Part shown: piece by piece, positions 51,553 through 60,480 of the stretch | Layout of the letters: each line of letters opens with the position of its first letter | How positions within the stretch are numbered: the first letter of the stretch is position 1 | Assembly (NCBI RefSeq): GCF_014640315.1 | Contig: NZ_BMGS01000005.1 | Coordinates: 397,317-461,316 of the forward strand | Reading direction: 5' to 3' | From: Hymenobacter glacieicola | GTDB taxonomy: Bacteria; Bacteroidota; Bacteroidia; Cytophagales; Hymenobacteraceae | DNA: 64,000 nucleotides | Translations under genes and position numbers: made by a program | Notes under the pieces: model-generated | Database searches by the model: none | What the model was told of the DNA's origin: nothing | The model's input: only the letters and a program-made list of their open reading frames with translations

Positions 51553-53286
51553 CTAATAATCCTGTTTCAGCCACTGCTTAAAGCTAGCCTGCTGCTCAGG
51601 GGTAGGGGCGGCCAGCTTCTCTACCGTTACCTTCTGCCAGTACCGGTGGGCCGAGTCGGCTACCAGGGGCACAGTAAGCAGGCGGTTTTGCCGGAATACG
51701 GTGATTTCGTGGTGGTCGGCACCGTCACTAAGCAGATTTTGCAGATTCATATCCACCCGCCGGCCGTTAACGGCGATAATTTCGTCGTCTACGGTCAGGC
51801 TCAGGGCCGCAGGTGAGTCTGGCAGGATGTCAGTTACTTCAGTGCGCTCGTTCTTTACTACCGTCCGGAAGCCGTAGGTGCCTTCCGAAACCGACACGTT
51901 CTCGTCGAGGCGAAGGCGGCAACCCACAAAGCCCAGCACCCGGTTCAGAGGCTCCTCCAGCGGGGCCGTGCCGTAAATGAACTTGTCGAAGTACGCCTGC
52001 ATGTCGCGCCCGGCAACTTCCTTCACGATGCGTAGGTAGTCTTCCTCGGTGTAGCCCACGCCGGTTTTGCCGAACTCTTCCCACAGCCGCCGCATCACGT
52101 CATCGAGGCTGCGTTTGTGGCCGGAAAGCTGGCGCAAAGTTAAATCGAGCAGCAAGGCCACCAGCGCCCCCTTGTGGTACACCGATACTTTGCGGTCAGG
52201 TATGCCGGGCTTATAGCCGTCGAGCCACAGGTCCATGCTGGCATCGGCTACAGAAAGGTGGTAGCGGCCGTAATCGTCGTAGTGCTTGCGCAGCACCGTG
52301 TTCAGCTCCTGGAGATATTGCTCAGGGGTGCGGACGCCGGCGCGGGCCAGCAAGTACTCGCCGTAGTAGGTCGTAATGCCTTCTGCTATAAAGCAGGTGC
52401 GGAAGTAGTTTTCTCGGGCGTAATCGTAAGGCTGCATCTCGGCCGGTCGGATGCTCTTGATGTTCCAGGCGTGAAACAGCTCGTGGCAGCTTACCCCCAG
52501 AAACTCCTTGTAGAGTCCCTCGGACATCAGCAGCTCGGCCGGCCCTAGGGTAATAACCGTGGAATTCAGGTGTTCTACCCCATGGTAGTGCTTGTAGGGC
52601 AGAATCTGGTTTAGGAAGTGGTAGTCCTGGGCCGGAAACGAGCCGAACAACGCCAACTGCTCGGCGCTAAAAGCCCGGAAATCTTCCACCACGCGCGTCC
52701 AGTCCACCGGGCAGTCGCCCTGAATCCAGATGTAAAAGGGTAGGCCGTTTACCTCGTAGTTGCGGTACTGCAGGGTAGGGCTGGCAATGAGCGGCGAGTC
52801 GGCTAAATGGTCGAAGCTCTGGGCCTGCAAGGTGTTGGGGCCACTTTGGGGCAGGCCGCAAGCAATCTGCCAGCCCTCGGGCAACTCCAGCAGCAGCTGG
52901 CAGGTTTCCTGCTGGCGGCCTTCCACGTACATAAAGCCCTGGACGGGATTCAGATACAGCTGGCTTTCATCAAGCCAGGAACCGCCGGCGTCCATCTGGT
53001 GGGCGTAAAAGTTGTAGCGTACCCGCACGGTGCGGCCGGCAGCTCCGGCTACCTGCCACCGGTCCTTGGTGATTTTGCGGGAAGTCAGGGCCTCGCCGGA
53101 GGCGGCATCCTCGATTACTACGTGCTGAAGCTTCTGGGCAAAGTTCTGCAGTTCATACCGTCCGGGCCGCCACGCCGGCAGCTGTAGTTCTAACTCGGAA
53201 GTAGCGTCATTGGCTACTTCAAAGGTCATCTGAATCTGAACGTAGAAGGTAAGCGGGTTCTCGAACGAGACGTGGTAGTGAATCAT
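51553..53286 (-). CDS. M61-family metalloaminopeptidase with PDZ domain
   Basis: Zinc peptidase of 577 residues of the M61 glycyl-aminopeptidase family. The N-terminal beta domain (about 1-190) begins MIHYHVSFENPLTFYVQIQM. The catalytic domain has the zinc site HELFHAWN (residues 268-275), with the third ligand Glu further on (EGITTYYGE). A PDZ domain is near the C-terminus (TEVTDILPDSPAALSLTVDD, about 480-545). The ATG 53286 fits the family; a longer frame has no support. There is no signal peptide, so it is probably cytoplasmic. Confidence 0.92.
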   Translation of the reverse strand: MIHYHVSFENPLTFYVQIQMTFEVANDATSELELQLPAWRPGRYELQNFAQKLQHVVIEDAASGEALTSRKITKDRWQVAGAAGRTVRVRYNFYAHQMDAGGSWLDESQLYLNPVQGFMYVEGRQQETCQLLLELPEGWQIACGLPQSGPNTLQAQSFDHLADSPLIASPTLQYRNYEVNGLPFYIWIQGDCPVDWTRVVEDFRAFSAEQLALFGSFPAQDYHFLNQILPYKHYHGVEHLNSTVITLGPAELLMSEGLYKEFLGVSCHELFHAWNIKSIRPAEMQPYDYARENYFRTCFIAEGITTYYGEYLLARAGVRTPEQYLQELNTVLRKHYDDYGRYHLSVADASMDLWLDGYKPGIPDRKVSVYHKGALVALLLDLTLRQLSGHKRSLDDVMRRLWEEFGKTGVGYTEEDYLRIVKEVAGRDMQAYFDKFIYGTAPLEEPLNRVLGFVGCRLRLDENVSVSEGTYGFRTVVKNERTEVTDILPDSPAALSLTVDDEIIAVNGRRVDMNLQNLLSDGADHHEITVFRQNRLLTVPLVADSAHRYWQKVTVEKLAAPTPEQQASFKQWLKQDY

Positions 53287-53454
53287 GGAAGCGCGGACGG
53301 CAGCAAGGGCCGGTAAACCTGAACGTAAAGCTACGAATTTGCGGGGCGGATACCCGTGGTTTTCATACGGCTGCGGGCGGAAAACAACCAGCATTCTATG
53401 ACGGCGTTTCCGGTAAAATCCACATAGTCAGAAAGGAAAAAGCACGGTAAAGCA

Positions 53455-53485
53455 TTGTCTTTTCCAATCTAACCCCTTACCTTTG
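53455..53485 (+). promoter_or_regulatory. Promoter of the rpmH-rnpA operon
   Basis: TTG (53455-53457), a 20-base spacer and a perfect TACCTTTG (53478-53485) give a strong consensus promoter about 30 bases before the rpmH leader. Confidence 0.8.
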
Positions 53486-53521
53486 CCGGCCTTACCTGTT
53501 ACTGAGTCACTTAACAATACC

Positions 53522-53680
53522 ATGAAACGTACTTTTCAGCCCTCGCAGCGCAAGCGCCGCAACAAGCACGGATTCCGCTCGCGCATGGAGTCCGCTAACG
53601 GCCGCAGCGTAATCGCTCGTCGTCGTGCCAAAGGCCGCAAGCGCCTGACTGTATCCGACGAAGGTCGTCATAAGCGCTAA
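53522..53680 (+). CDS. rpmH: Large-subunit ribosomal protein bL34
   Basis: A 52-residue, strongly basic protein: [38 protein letters not shown]. This is bL34, part of the 50S subunit. The frame continues upstream but the ATG at 53522 is the standard start. It is followed by rnpA after 46 bases (using the rnpA ATG 53727), the classic bacterial order. Confidence 0.97.
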   Translation: MKRTFQPSQRKRRNKHGFRSRMESANGRSVIARRRAKGRKRLTVSDEGRHKR

Positions 53681-53726
53681 GCCGCTGCCGGCTTCTGTGC
53701 AGTCGCCGCTCTCTGAGCCTGAGTCC

Positions 53727-54152
53727 ATGGATTCAACGCCGGGCGTGCGCTCCTATTCGTTTCCGAAAGAAGAACATCTGTGCCGCAAGAAGCTCATTGA
53801 AGAGCTTTTCGGCCGGGGTTCTTCTTTTGGTTTATACCCCTTGCGGCTGATTTGGCTGCCCACCGAAACGCCTACGTTGGCGCCCCCGCAGGTGCTGGTG
53901 AGCGTGAGCAAGCGCAGCTTTAAGCGCGCCGTTGACCGTAACTACCTCAAGCGCCTGCTGCGCGAGGCCTATCGGCTCAACAAATACCGGCTGCTAGAGG
54001 CCGCCGGCGGCCACCGCCTCGACCGGCTGGCCATTATCTACACGGGTAAGGAAAAAAAGCCTTTCACGCTGGTTGAAAAAAAATTAATTTCAGGGCTAGA
54101 GCGTTTGCTCACCGAAGCCGGTGCAACTCCCCCGCGAGTCGCCGGTTCTTAG
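53727..54152 (+). CDS. rnpA: Ribonuclease P protein component
   Basis: Protein subunit of RNase P, which with the catalytic RNA trims the 5' ends of tRNA precursors. It has about 141 residues from ATG 53727; a GTG at 53697 would add 10. The signature KRSFKRAVDRNYLKRLLREA is the RNA-binding RNR helix. The N-terminal SFPKEEHLCRKKLIEELFGRG and the segment PPQVLVSVSKR are also typical. It is downstream of rpmH in the same operon. Confidence 0.95.
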   Translation: MDSTPGVRSYSFPKEEHLCRKKLIEELFGRGSSFGLYPLRLIWLPTETPTLAPPQVLVSVSKRSFKRAVDRNYLKRLLREAYRLNKYRLLEAAGGHRLDRLAIIYTGKEKKPFTLVEKKLISGLERLLTEAGATPPRVAGS

Positions 54153-54246
54153 GTACAAATGACTCGTCATCCGGTTGTTCTTCTTGGAACAGGAAACCGG
54201 GAGCGAGGCACACTGTAGGGTCGTTTAGTTGATTTCAGCCCCGTTT

Positions 54247-55956
54247 ATGCGTAAAAAATCCTTGGCAGCCGTAGCCTTGCTCGGTGGGGCTGCCCTACTC
54301 GTATCTTTCCGCTCGGCTTCCGATAATGAGCGGTATTTCGAAATCGCCAAAAACCTCGACATCTTCGCCACCCTCTTTAAAGAGGTCAACACGTACTATG
54401 TAGACGAGGTGCCGCCGGCCAAGCTGGTGAAAACCGGGATTGATGCCATGCTCAAATCCCTGGACCCCTACACCAACTACATTCCCGAGGACGATATTGA
54501 GGACTTCCGTACCATGACCACCGGCCAGTACGGCGGAATTGGGGCCGTAGTCGTGAAGCGCAACGGCCGGACGGTGGTGCAGGCGGCGTATGAGGGCTAC
54601 CCCGCCCAGAAGGCCGGTTTGCTGCCTGGTGACGAGATTTTGAGCATCAACGGCGTGACGGTGGAGAAAAAGTCCAACTCCGACATCAGCAAGCTGCTCA
54701 AGGGGCAGGCCAACTCCCAGGTAAAGCTGATGGTGACGCGCTACGGCCAGGAGGCGCCCGTGGAAGTCAACATCACGCGCGACAAAATTCAGGTGGACAA
54801 TGTGCCGTACTACGGCATGCTGACGCCCGAAATCGGCTACTTCCAGCTGTCGGGTTTCACCGTGGACGCGGGCAAGGAGGTACGGCTGGCCGTGGCTAAG
54901 CTCAAGGAGCAAGGAGCCAAAAAGCTCGTCTTCGACATCCGGGACAACCCCGGCGGCTTGCTCAACGAGGCCGTTAATATCTCCAACCTGTTCGTGGACA
55001 AGGGTAAGGATATCGTGAGTACCAAGGGCAAAGTTTCTGACTGGAACAAGACCTACAAAGCCCTGGATGCGCCCCTGGACACCCAGATTCCAATTGTGGT
55101 TATTACCAGCAACCGCTCGGCTTCGGCTTCAGAAATTGTTTCGGGTGTGTTGCAGGATTACGACCGGGCCGTGCTGGTCGGGGAGCGGACTTTTGGCAAG
55201 GGCCTGGTGCAGGCCACCCGGCCCCTGAGCTACAACTCGCAACTGAAAGTAACCACCGCTAAATATTACATTCCCAGCGGCCGGTGCATTCAGGAAATCG
55301 ACTATAGCCACCGCGCTGATGATGGCACTTTGGGTAAAGTGCCCGACTCCTTGCGCACGGCCTTCAAAACCGTAGCCGGCCGTACCGTGTACGACGGCGG
55401 CGGGGTAGCACCCGACGTGGAAGTGCAGGACCGTGAAATTGCGGACATCACCCGCGTGTTGCTCCAGAAAAGCTACCTCTTTGACTACGCCACCCGCTAC
55501 CGCGCCGAGCACCCGACCATTGCCGCCGCGCGCCAGTTCAAGCTCACCGACGCCGACTACCAGAAGTTCACGGACTACCTCAAGGGCAAGGATATTAGCT
55601 ACAGCACCGACGCGGAAAAAGCCCTGGCCGACCTCACTAAAAAAGTGAAGGAGGAAAAGCACTACGAGGACGTGAAAACCGAGCTGGAAGGCATGCGCAA
55701 AAAGGTGACAACTAACAAGGCCAACGACCTGATGCGCTTCAAGCCGGAAATCCGGGAACTGCTGGAGCAGGAAATTGTGTCGCGCTACTACTTTCAAAAG
55801 GGCAGCGTGGAAGCCAGCTTCGACGACGACCCCAACATCCTGATGGCAATGAACGTGCTCAACGACCAGACGCGGTACTCCGCTCTTCTCAAGCCTGGCA
55901 CCGTAGAAGCTAAAACCCGTCCTGAGGCCAAACGCAGTACGGCCGGCGGCAAGTAA
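54247..55956 (+). CDS. C-terminal processing peptidase, S41 family (CtpA/Prc-like)
   Basis: Exported serine protease of 569 residues. An N-terminal signal-anchor (MRKKSLAAVALLGGAALLVSF) precedes a helical region (YFEIAKNLDIFATLFKEVNTYYVDE). The PDZ domain (about 85-165) has IGAVVVKRNGR and AQKAGLLPGDEILSINGV. The catalytic S41 domain contains the nucleophile Ser in SASASEIVSG and the general base Lys in GERTFGKGLVQA. The C-terminal region (about 400-569) is helical. It probably trims periplasmic or cell-wall-linked proteins. It follows rnpA by 94 bases; whether they share a transcript is unclear. Confidence 0.93.
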   Translation: MRKKSLAAVALLGGAALLVSFRSASDNERYFEIAKNLDIFATLFKEVNTYYVDEVPPAKLVKTGIDAMLKSLDPYTNYIPEDDIEDFRTMTTGQYGGIGAVVVKRNGRTVVQAAYEGYPAQKAGLLPGDEILSINGVTVEKKSNSDISKLLKGQANSQVKLMVTRYGQEAPVEVNITRDKIQVDNVPYYGMLTPEIGYFQLSGFTVDAGKEVRLAVAKLKEQGAKKLVFDIRDNPGGLLNEAVNISNLFVDKGKDIVSTKGKVSDWNKTYKALDAPLDTQIPIVVITSNRSASASEIVSGVLQDYDRAVLVGERTFGKGLVQATRPLSYNSQLKVTTAKYYIPSGRCIQEIDYSHRADDGTLGKVPDSLRTAFKTVAGRTVYDGGGVAPDVEVQDREIADITRVLLQKSYLFDYATRYRAEHPTIAAARQFKLTDADYQKFTDYLKGKDISYSTDAEKALADLTKKVKEEKHYEDVKTELEGMRKKVTTNKANDLMRFKPEIRELLEQEIVSRYYFQKGSVEASFDDDPNILMAMNVLNDQTRYSALLKPGTVEAKTRPEAKRSTAGGK

Positions 55957-55974
55957 GACACTCTATGCAATTGA

Positions 55975-56017
55975 AAATAGAAAAAGCAGCCTCATCTTGA
56001 GGCTGCTTTTTCTATTT
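55975..56017. terminator. Terminator after the S41 peptidase gene
   Basis: A perfect 20-bp stem AAATAGAAAAAGCAGCCTCA with its complement, a three-base loop and a T-run inside the right arm. Confidence 0.85.
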
Positions 56018-56029
56018 ATACTTAAGTAA

Positions 56030-56590
56030 ATGAATGACGTGGTGCTACGTGCTAAGCATTGGCAGGTATTTATGTTCTTACTTGTTCCTCATTTTTTGTC
56101 TTGGTACACTGAAGACGGCTTTCTAAGTGGCATACTGGGGTTTTTGTGTGCCTTTTGCTTAATCACGTGGCTGATATTACAGTCAAATGAACTGATGCGG
56201 CTTCGTCCCGAGCAGGATGGCTATAATATGAACTGGTTTCTGGTTGATGCCTTCCTAATGCTTAGCGCATATGGCTACAGTACGGCTACCGAAGATCCTC
56301 ACTTTCATATTTCAGGAACAAATTGGCATGCCGATGGAGTCGGTGGGTTCGTCTTCTTGTATGTGGTCTTCGCCTACTTACACATTCATTGGTTTCCCGG
56401 CTCTCTGCTTTATGCCAGCCAAACCGGTCGCCGCCCTGATGCTGCCCAAGCTGTCAAAGGATTTTTGCTCTGCTTTTTCTGGCCAATAGGCGTTTGGTTT
56501 ATACAGCCCCGCTTAAATAAGCTGTGGGAAGAGAAACAGTGGGAAGAGCGTGCGGTGAGGCAGATTGGCACTGATGAAAAAGTACTGTGA
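56030..56590 (+). CDS. Hypothetical four-helix membrane protein
   Basis: A 186-residue protein that I do not recognise. It has about four transmembrane helices (around residues 13-30, 32-52, 68-84 and 103-122) plus a further hydrophobic stretch at about 145-160. The end is charged (NKLWEEKQWEERAVRQIGTD). It is noticeably more AT-rich in third positions than its neighbours, which may indicate recent acquisition. It starts 13 bases after the preceding terminator and its promoter is not clear. Confidence 0.6.
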   Translation: MNDVVLRAKHWQVFMFLLVPHFLSWYTEDGFLSGILGFLCAFCLITWLILQSNELMRLRPEQDGYNMNWFLVDAFLMLSAYGYSTATEDPHFHISGTNWHADGVGGFVFLYVVFAYLHIHWFPGSLLYASQTGRRPDAAQAVKGFLLCFFWPIGVWFIQPRLNKLWEEKQWEERAVRQIGTDEKVL

Positions 56591-56611
56591 TACGCTTCCC
56601 GGGAGCCGCCT

Positions 56612-56619
56612 TACCTTTG
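56612..56619 (+). promoter_or_regulatory. -7 box of tsaB
   Basis: A perfect TACCTTTG that ends 4 bases before ATG 56624. It implies a leaderless mRNA and has no clear -33 element. Confidence 0.55.
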
Positions 56620-56623
56620 CCTC

Positions 56624-57331
56624 ATGCCTACCCTGCTGCTCTCCCTTGAAACATCCTCGCCGGTTTGCTCCGTGGCCTTGCACCGCGTGGCGGACGGAAA
56701 ACTGGTCGGGCAATCGGAACTCCGACTGGAAAAGTCGCACTCCTCGCACCTAAGCGTGTTGGTGAACCAGCTGCTGGAAAATACCTTGCATACCCTGCAG
56801 GACGTAGCAGCGGTGGCCGTTTCCGACGGGCCGGGCTCCTATACCGGGCTGCGCATTGGGGCGGCGGCGGCCAAAGGCCTGTGTTATGCCCTGGATATTC
56901 CGCTGCTGGCCGTAAGTACCCTGCAAAGTCTGGCGCACCAGGTCGCAAGTGGTACTGCCCGGCCCGAGCAATACCTGTACTGCCCCATGTTGGATGCCCG
57001 CCGGATGGAGGTGTACACGGCCCTCTACCGCCACGATGGCACGCAGGTGCTGGCGCCTACCCCTCTGGTGCTGGAGGAAACTACGCTGGCCGAACATTTA
57101 GCCCACCACTCGTTGTTATGCTTTGGTAGCGGAGCCACCAAGTTTCAACCGCTGGTGGTCGACAATGCGCAGGCTAGTTTCCTACCGGGCGTTGAGCCCT
57201 CGGCCATAGCAGTCGGAGCCCTGGGGGTGGCGGCTTATCAGCGGCAGGAATTTCAGAGCGTGGCGTACTACGAGCCGTTTTACCTCAAGGAAGTCTACAC
57301 CACAACTCCCAAGAACAAACCCGGTCTGTAG
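56624..57331 (+). CDS. tsaB: tRNA threonylcarbamoyladenosine biosynthesis protein TsaB
   Basis: Partner of TsaD in forming t6A at position 37 of ANN-decoding tRNAs. It has 235 residues and the ASKHA fold. Motifs are LLLSLETSSPVCSVALH at the start, LEKSHSSHLSVLVNQLLE, and the signature VAVSDGPGSYTGLRIGAAAAKGL (N-terminal third), with CPMLDARRMEVYTALY in the middle. The start codon lies 4 bases after a consensus -7 box. Confidence 0.95.
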   Translation: MPTLLLSLETSSPVCSVALHRVADGKLVGQSELRLEKSHSSHLSVLVNQLLENTLHTLQDVAAVAVSDGPGSYTGLRIGAAAAKGLCYALDIPLLAVSTLQSLAHQVASGTARPEQYLYCPMLDARRMEVYTALYRHDGTQVLAPTPLVLEETTLAEHLAHHSLLCFGSGATKFQPLVVDNAQASFLPGVEPSAIAVGALGVAAYQRQEFQSVAYYEPFYLKEVYTTTPKNKPGL

Positions 57332-57401
57332 GGGTTTCGCTACTCTGATACCCCAAGAGGAAAAGACACCTTACTAATTCGCTGCTGCGGCGGCGCTGAG
57401 C

Positions 57402-57911
57402 ATGGAAGAATTTATTAACCGCGTGGCGCAAAGCGCCCTTACTACCCTTAACCTCGAGGAGTTCATCCATCCGGGGGAGCGGGTAGTATATGACATCAAG
57501 GAAAACCTGTTTCATGGACTGATGCTGCGGGAAAAGGATTTCCGCGAGTTCATCAAAACCCACGACTGGAGCCAGTACGACGGAAAAAACGTAGCCATTA
57601 TCTGCTCGGCCGACGCCATTGTGCCTACTTGGGCCTACATGCTGCTCGCCACTAAGCTGCAGAAGCACGCCCACCGCTACGTGTTTGGCAACCTCGAAGC
57701 CTTGGAGCAGGAGCTATTCCACGAGGCCATTGCCGCCATCGACGTGGAGCAGTACCACGACGCGAAGGTGGTAGTGAAAGGCTGCGGCGAAAAACCCGTC
57801 CCGACCTACGCCTACGTGGCCATCATGCAGAAGCTGCTCCCTGTGGTTAGCAGCGTGATGTACGGGGAGCCATGCAGTACCGTACCGCTGTACAAGCGCC
57901 CGAAAGTATAG
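57402..57911 (+). CDS. DUF2480 family protein
   Basis: A 169-residue cytoplasmic protein typical of DUF2480, a Bacteroidota family of unknown function. It begins MEEFINRVAQSALTTLNLEE; the middle has VAIICSADAIVPTWAYMLLA and the end VKGCGEKPVPTYAYVAIMQK. No catalytic motif is evident. Together with tsaB it is on the same strand and separated by 70 bases. Confidence 0.85.
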   Translation: MEEFINRVAQSALTTLNLEEFIHPGERVVYDIKENLFHGLMLREKDFREFIKTHDWSQYDGKNVAIICSADAIVPTWAYMLLATKLQKHAHRYVFGNLEALEQELFHEAIAAIDVEQYHDAKVVVKGCGEKPVPTYAYVAIMQKLLPVVSSVMYGEPCSTVPLYKRPKV

Positions 57912-57957
57912 TTTCAATTCCAGCTGAGCAGTCTGCTCGGCCACTTACCCTTTCCCG

Positions 57958-57991
57958 AAACAGCTCACGTGCCAGGCACGTGAGCTGTTTT
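57958..57991. terminator. Terminator after the DUF2480 gene
   Basis: The stem AAACAGCTCACGT/ACGTGAGCTGTTT (13 bp) with a seven-base loop and a short T-run. Confidence 0.75.
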
Positions 57992-58198
57992 CATGTATAT
58001 CTCCACCTATTCGGCCCAGTGATATAGAGGTAAGAACAAGCGACGTCTCAACGGAAGTGGTGACTGCTCGTGCGGCGGTAGAAGTTGCGCGTGTTGACGC
58101 GTTCCGAATCCCCGGCAAGGGTAGTACAGCAGAAGGCGGCGGCAGTTGAGAAAGAGGGTAAAACCCAGGTTGCCGACGAATGCAGGAGGCACATTGTG

Positions 58199-58206
58199 CA
58201 TCTTTG
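58199..58206 (+). promoter_or_regulatory. -7 box of the permease gene
   Basis: CATCTTTG (one mismatch) lies 19 bases before ATG 58226. Confidence 0.4.
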
Positions 58207-58225
58207 GCTTCTTAACCCCGCTCTC

Positions 58226-59563
58226 ATGTCTGCACCTATTGCTTCTGATCCGTACAAAATCAGCGTTCTAACGGGTATTGCCATTGTAGTGGCCAGCATG
58301 GTGGGCACCGGCGTATTTACCAGCCTCGGGTTTCAGGTGCTGGATATCAAGAGTGGCTTTGCCTTGCTGATGCTGTGGGCGGTAGGCGGCATTATTGCCT
58401 TGTGCGGGGCCCTGAGCTACGGCGAACTGGCTGCCGCCATGCCCCGCTCCGGCGGCGAATACCACTACCTCTCGCGCATTTACCATCCGGCACTCGGGTT
58501 TCTCTCGGGCTGGGTTTCGGCCACGGTGGGGTTTGCCGCGCCTACCGCCTTGGCGGCTATGGCTCTGGGCCGCTACGCCCAAAGCGTGTGGCCGACGGTT
58601 TCTCCTGCCGCCTTGTCGGTAGCGGTAGTGCTTGGGCTGGCGGCAGTGCACGTAGCCAGCCGCCGGGCCGGCAGCCGCTTGCAGGTAATCATCACGACCA
58701 TTAAGGTGCTGGTATTGGTGGGATTTATCGGAGTTGGTTTGGTGGTAGCCCAGCCCCAGCCCCTGCACTTTGTACCTCGTGGGGCCGCCGACTGGCAGCA
58801 GCTTTTGAGTCCGGCCTTTGCCGTATCGTTGGTGTATGTATCCTACGCCTATTCAGGCTGGAACGCGGCTGTTTACCTCACGGGTGAAGTTGCGCAGCCC
58901 CAGCGGAACCTGCCCCGCATTCTGCTGCTCGGCACCAGCCTCGTACTCCTTTTATATGTAGGGCTGAATTTTGTGTTCCTCTACTCAACGCCCCTAGCCA
59001 AAATCAGCGGCCAGTTAGAAGTTGGTTTCGTGGTGGCCAGCCACTTGTTCGGAAACACCGCGGGCCGGCTAATGGGCGGGGCCATTGCTATTTTGCTAGT
59101 ATCTACGGTTAGCTCCATGATATTCGCTGGCCCGCGCATCGTGCAGGTGATGGGGGAGGACCTGCCGGCTCTCCGGCCGCTGGCTCGGCTAAGTTCGGCC
59201 GGCATTCCGGTGCGCGCTACCCTGTTTCAAACCGCCCTAACTGTCCTTTTCATTTTGACGGCCACTTTTGAGCAGGTATTGCTATACGCCGGCTTTGTTT
59301 TGAGCCTGTTTACGTTCCTGACGGTGCTGGGCCTGTTCATTCTGCGCTGGCGCCAACCGGCGTTGCCCCGCCCGTACCGGGCCTGGGGTTACCCCTTCAC
59401 ACCGCTGCTGTTTCTGCTGCTCAACGGCTGGACGCTGCGCTTCATTGCCCAACGCAATCCTCAGGAAACAATGTACGGAGTAGCCACCTTGGCCCTGGGG
59501 CTGGGGCTATACTTCCTGGGAAAGCGCTTCTCAACTCAACCCCAGACTACCCCTCAACCGTAG
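58226..59563 (+). CDS. APC-family amino-acid permease
   Basis: Inner-membrane amino-acid/polyamine transporter of 445 residues with about 12 helices. The N-terminal signature ISVLTGIAIVVASMVGTGVF is the unwound substrate-binding helix 1. Further family features are GALSYGELAAAMPRSGGEYH and SYAYSGWNAAVYLTGEV. The C-terminal part is predominantly hydrophobic with a basic end. The ATG at 58226 is used since upstream residues of the long frame (from 58085) are hydrophilic and not part of the family. The substrate is not determined. Confidence 0.9.
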   Translation: MSAPIASDPYKISVLTGIAIVVASMVGTGVFTSLGFQVLDIKSGFALLMLWAVGGIIALCGALSYGELAAAMPRSGGEYHYLSRIYHPALGFLSGWVSATVGFAAPTALAAMALGRYAQSVWPTVSPAALSVAVVLGLAAVHVASRRAGSRLQVIITTIKVLVLVGFIGVGLVVAQPQPLHFVPRGAADWQQLLSPAFAVSLVYVSYAYSGWNAAVYLTGEVAQPQRNLPRILLLGTSLVLLLYVGLNFVFLYSTPLAKISGQLEVGFVVASHLFGNTAGRLMGGAIAILLVSTVSSMIFAGPRIVQVMGEDLPALRPLARLSSAGIPVRATLFQTALTVLFILTATFEQVLLYAGFVLSLFTFLTVLGLFILRWRQPALPRPYRAWGYPFTPLLFLLLNGWTLRFIAQRNPQETMYGVATLALGLGLYFLGKRFSTQPQTTPQP

Positions 59564-59581
59564 CCTGAGTTTTCGCACGGT

Positions 59582-60421
59582 ATGGAAACACGCCCGCCCC
59601 AAGCCGCCGTCAGCTGGAAGCAAAAAGCCTACAGCATCATCTTCGAATCGGATACGCCTGCGGGGCGAGCCTTCGATATTGCGCTGCTGTGGGCTATTCT
59701 GCTCAGTGTAGTGGTAGTGATGCTTGAGAGCGTGCGCAGCATCAATGCCGCGTATGGGCCCTACCTCCGGGCGGTGGAGTGGGGCTTCACCGTGCTGTTT
59801 TTAATCGAGTACATTGCCCGCTTGGTGGTAGTACGGCGTCCCCTTACTTACGCCCTGAGCCTGCTGGGCATCATTGATTTTCTGTCCATTGCGCCCACTT
59901 TAATCAGTTTGGTGCTGCCGGGAAGCCAATACCTGCTCACCATTCGCACGTTGCGGCTGCTGCGCGTATTCCGCATTTTCAAGCTGGGCCGCTTTGTAGG
60001 CGAGGGTGAGTTTATCGTGCGCGCCCTCAAAGCCAGCCGCTATAAGATTCTGGTGTTCCTGACGGCCGTCCTGACGCTGGTTGTCGTCATAGGCACCCTC
60101 ATGTACGTGGTAGAAGGAGGCCAAAATGGCTTTACCAGCATTCCGAAAAGCATTTACTGGGCCATCGTCACGCTGACAACCGTCGGCTACGGCGACATTT
60201 CGCCGGTTACGGTGCTGGGGCAAAGTCTGGCTTCCGTGCTCATGATACTGGGCTACGCCATTATTGCCGTCCCTACTGGCATTGTTTCGGCCCAGATGGC
60301 TACGCCCACCGTTCCAGCCTCCGCGCCACCCGCTTTCAAACAGGTTATCTGCCACGTGTGCCAGGCCACGGAACACCGGCCCGAAGCGGAGTACTGCTGG
60401 CGGTGCGGAGAGAAGCTCTAA
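59582..60421 (+). CDS. Voltage-gated K+ channel-like ion transporter
   Basis: A 279-residue six-helix channel subunit that would assemble as a tetramer. The voltage-sensor S4 shows regularly spaced Arg (RTLRLLRVFRIFKLGRF). The pore loop has the potassium selectivity filter TLTTVGYGD. After S6 the C-terminus has a zinc ribbon, C-x2-C-x11-C-x2-C (CHVCQATEHRPEAEYCWRC), as seen in other bacterial channels of this type. It starts 18 bases after the permease stop and is probably co-transcribed. Confidence 0.9.
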   Translation: METRPPQAAVSWKQKAYSIIFESDTPAGRAFDIALLWAILLSVVVVMLESVRSINAAYGPYLRAVEWGFTVLFLIEYIARLVVVRRPLTYALSLLGIIDFLSIAPTLISLVLPGSQYLLTIRTLRLLRVFRIFKLGRFVGEGEFIVRALKASRYKILVFLTAVLTLVVVIGTLMYVVEGGQNGFTSIPKSIYWAIVTLTTVGYGDISPVTVLGQSLASVLMILGYAIIAVPTGIVSAQMATPTVPASAPPAFKQVICHVCQATEHRPEAEYCWRCGEKL

Positions 60422-60449
60422 GCGGTAGAAAGCTCCGGCCTACATTTTC

Positions 60450-60457
60450 TACCTTTC
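60450..60457 (+). promoter_or_regulatory. Possible -7 box of the lipoprotein gene
   Basis: TACCTTTC (one mismatch), 23 bases before ATG 60481. A second similar box, TACATTTT, lies directly before it. Confidence 0.4.
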
Positions 60458-60480
60458 GGGCCTTTCCAACTCCAACACCT

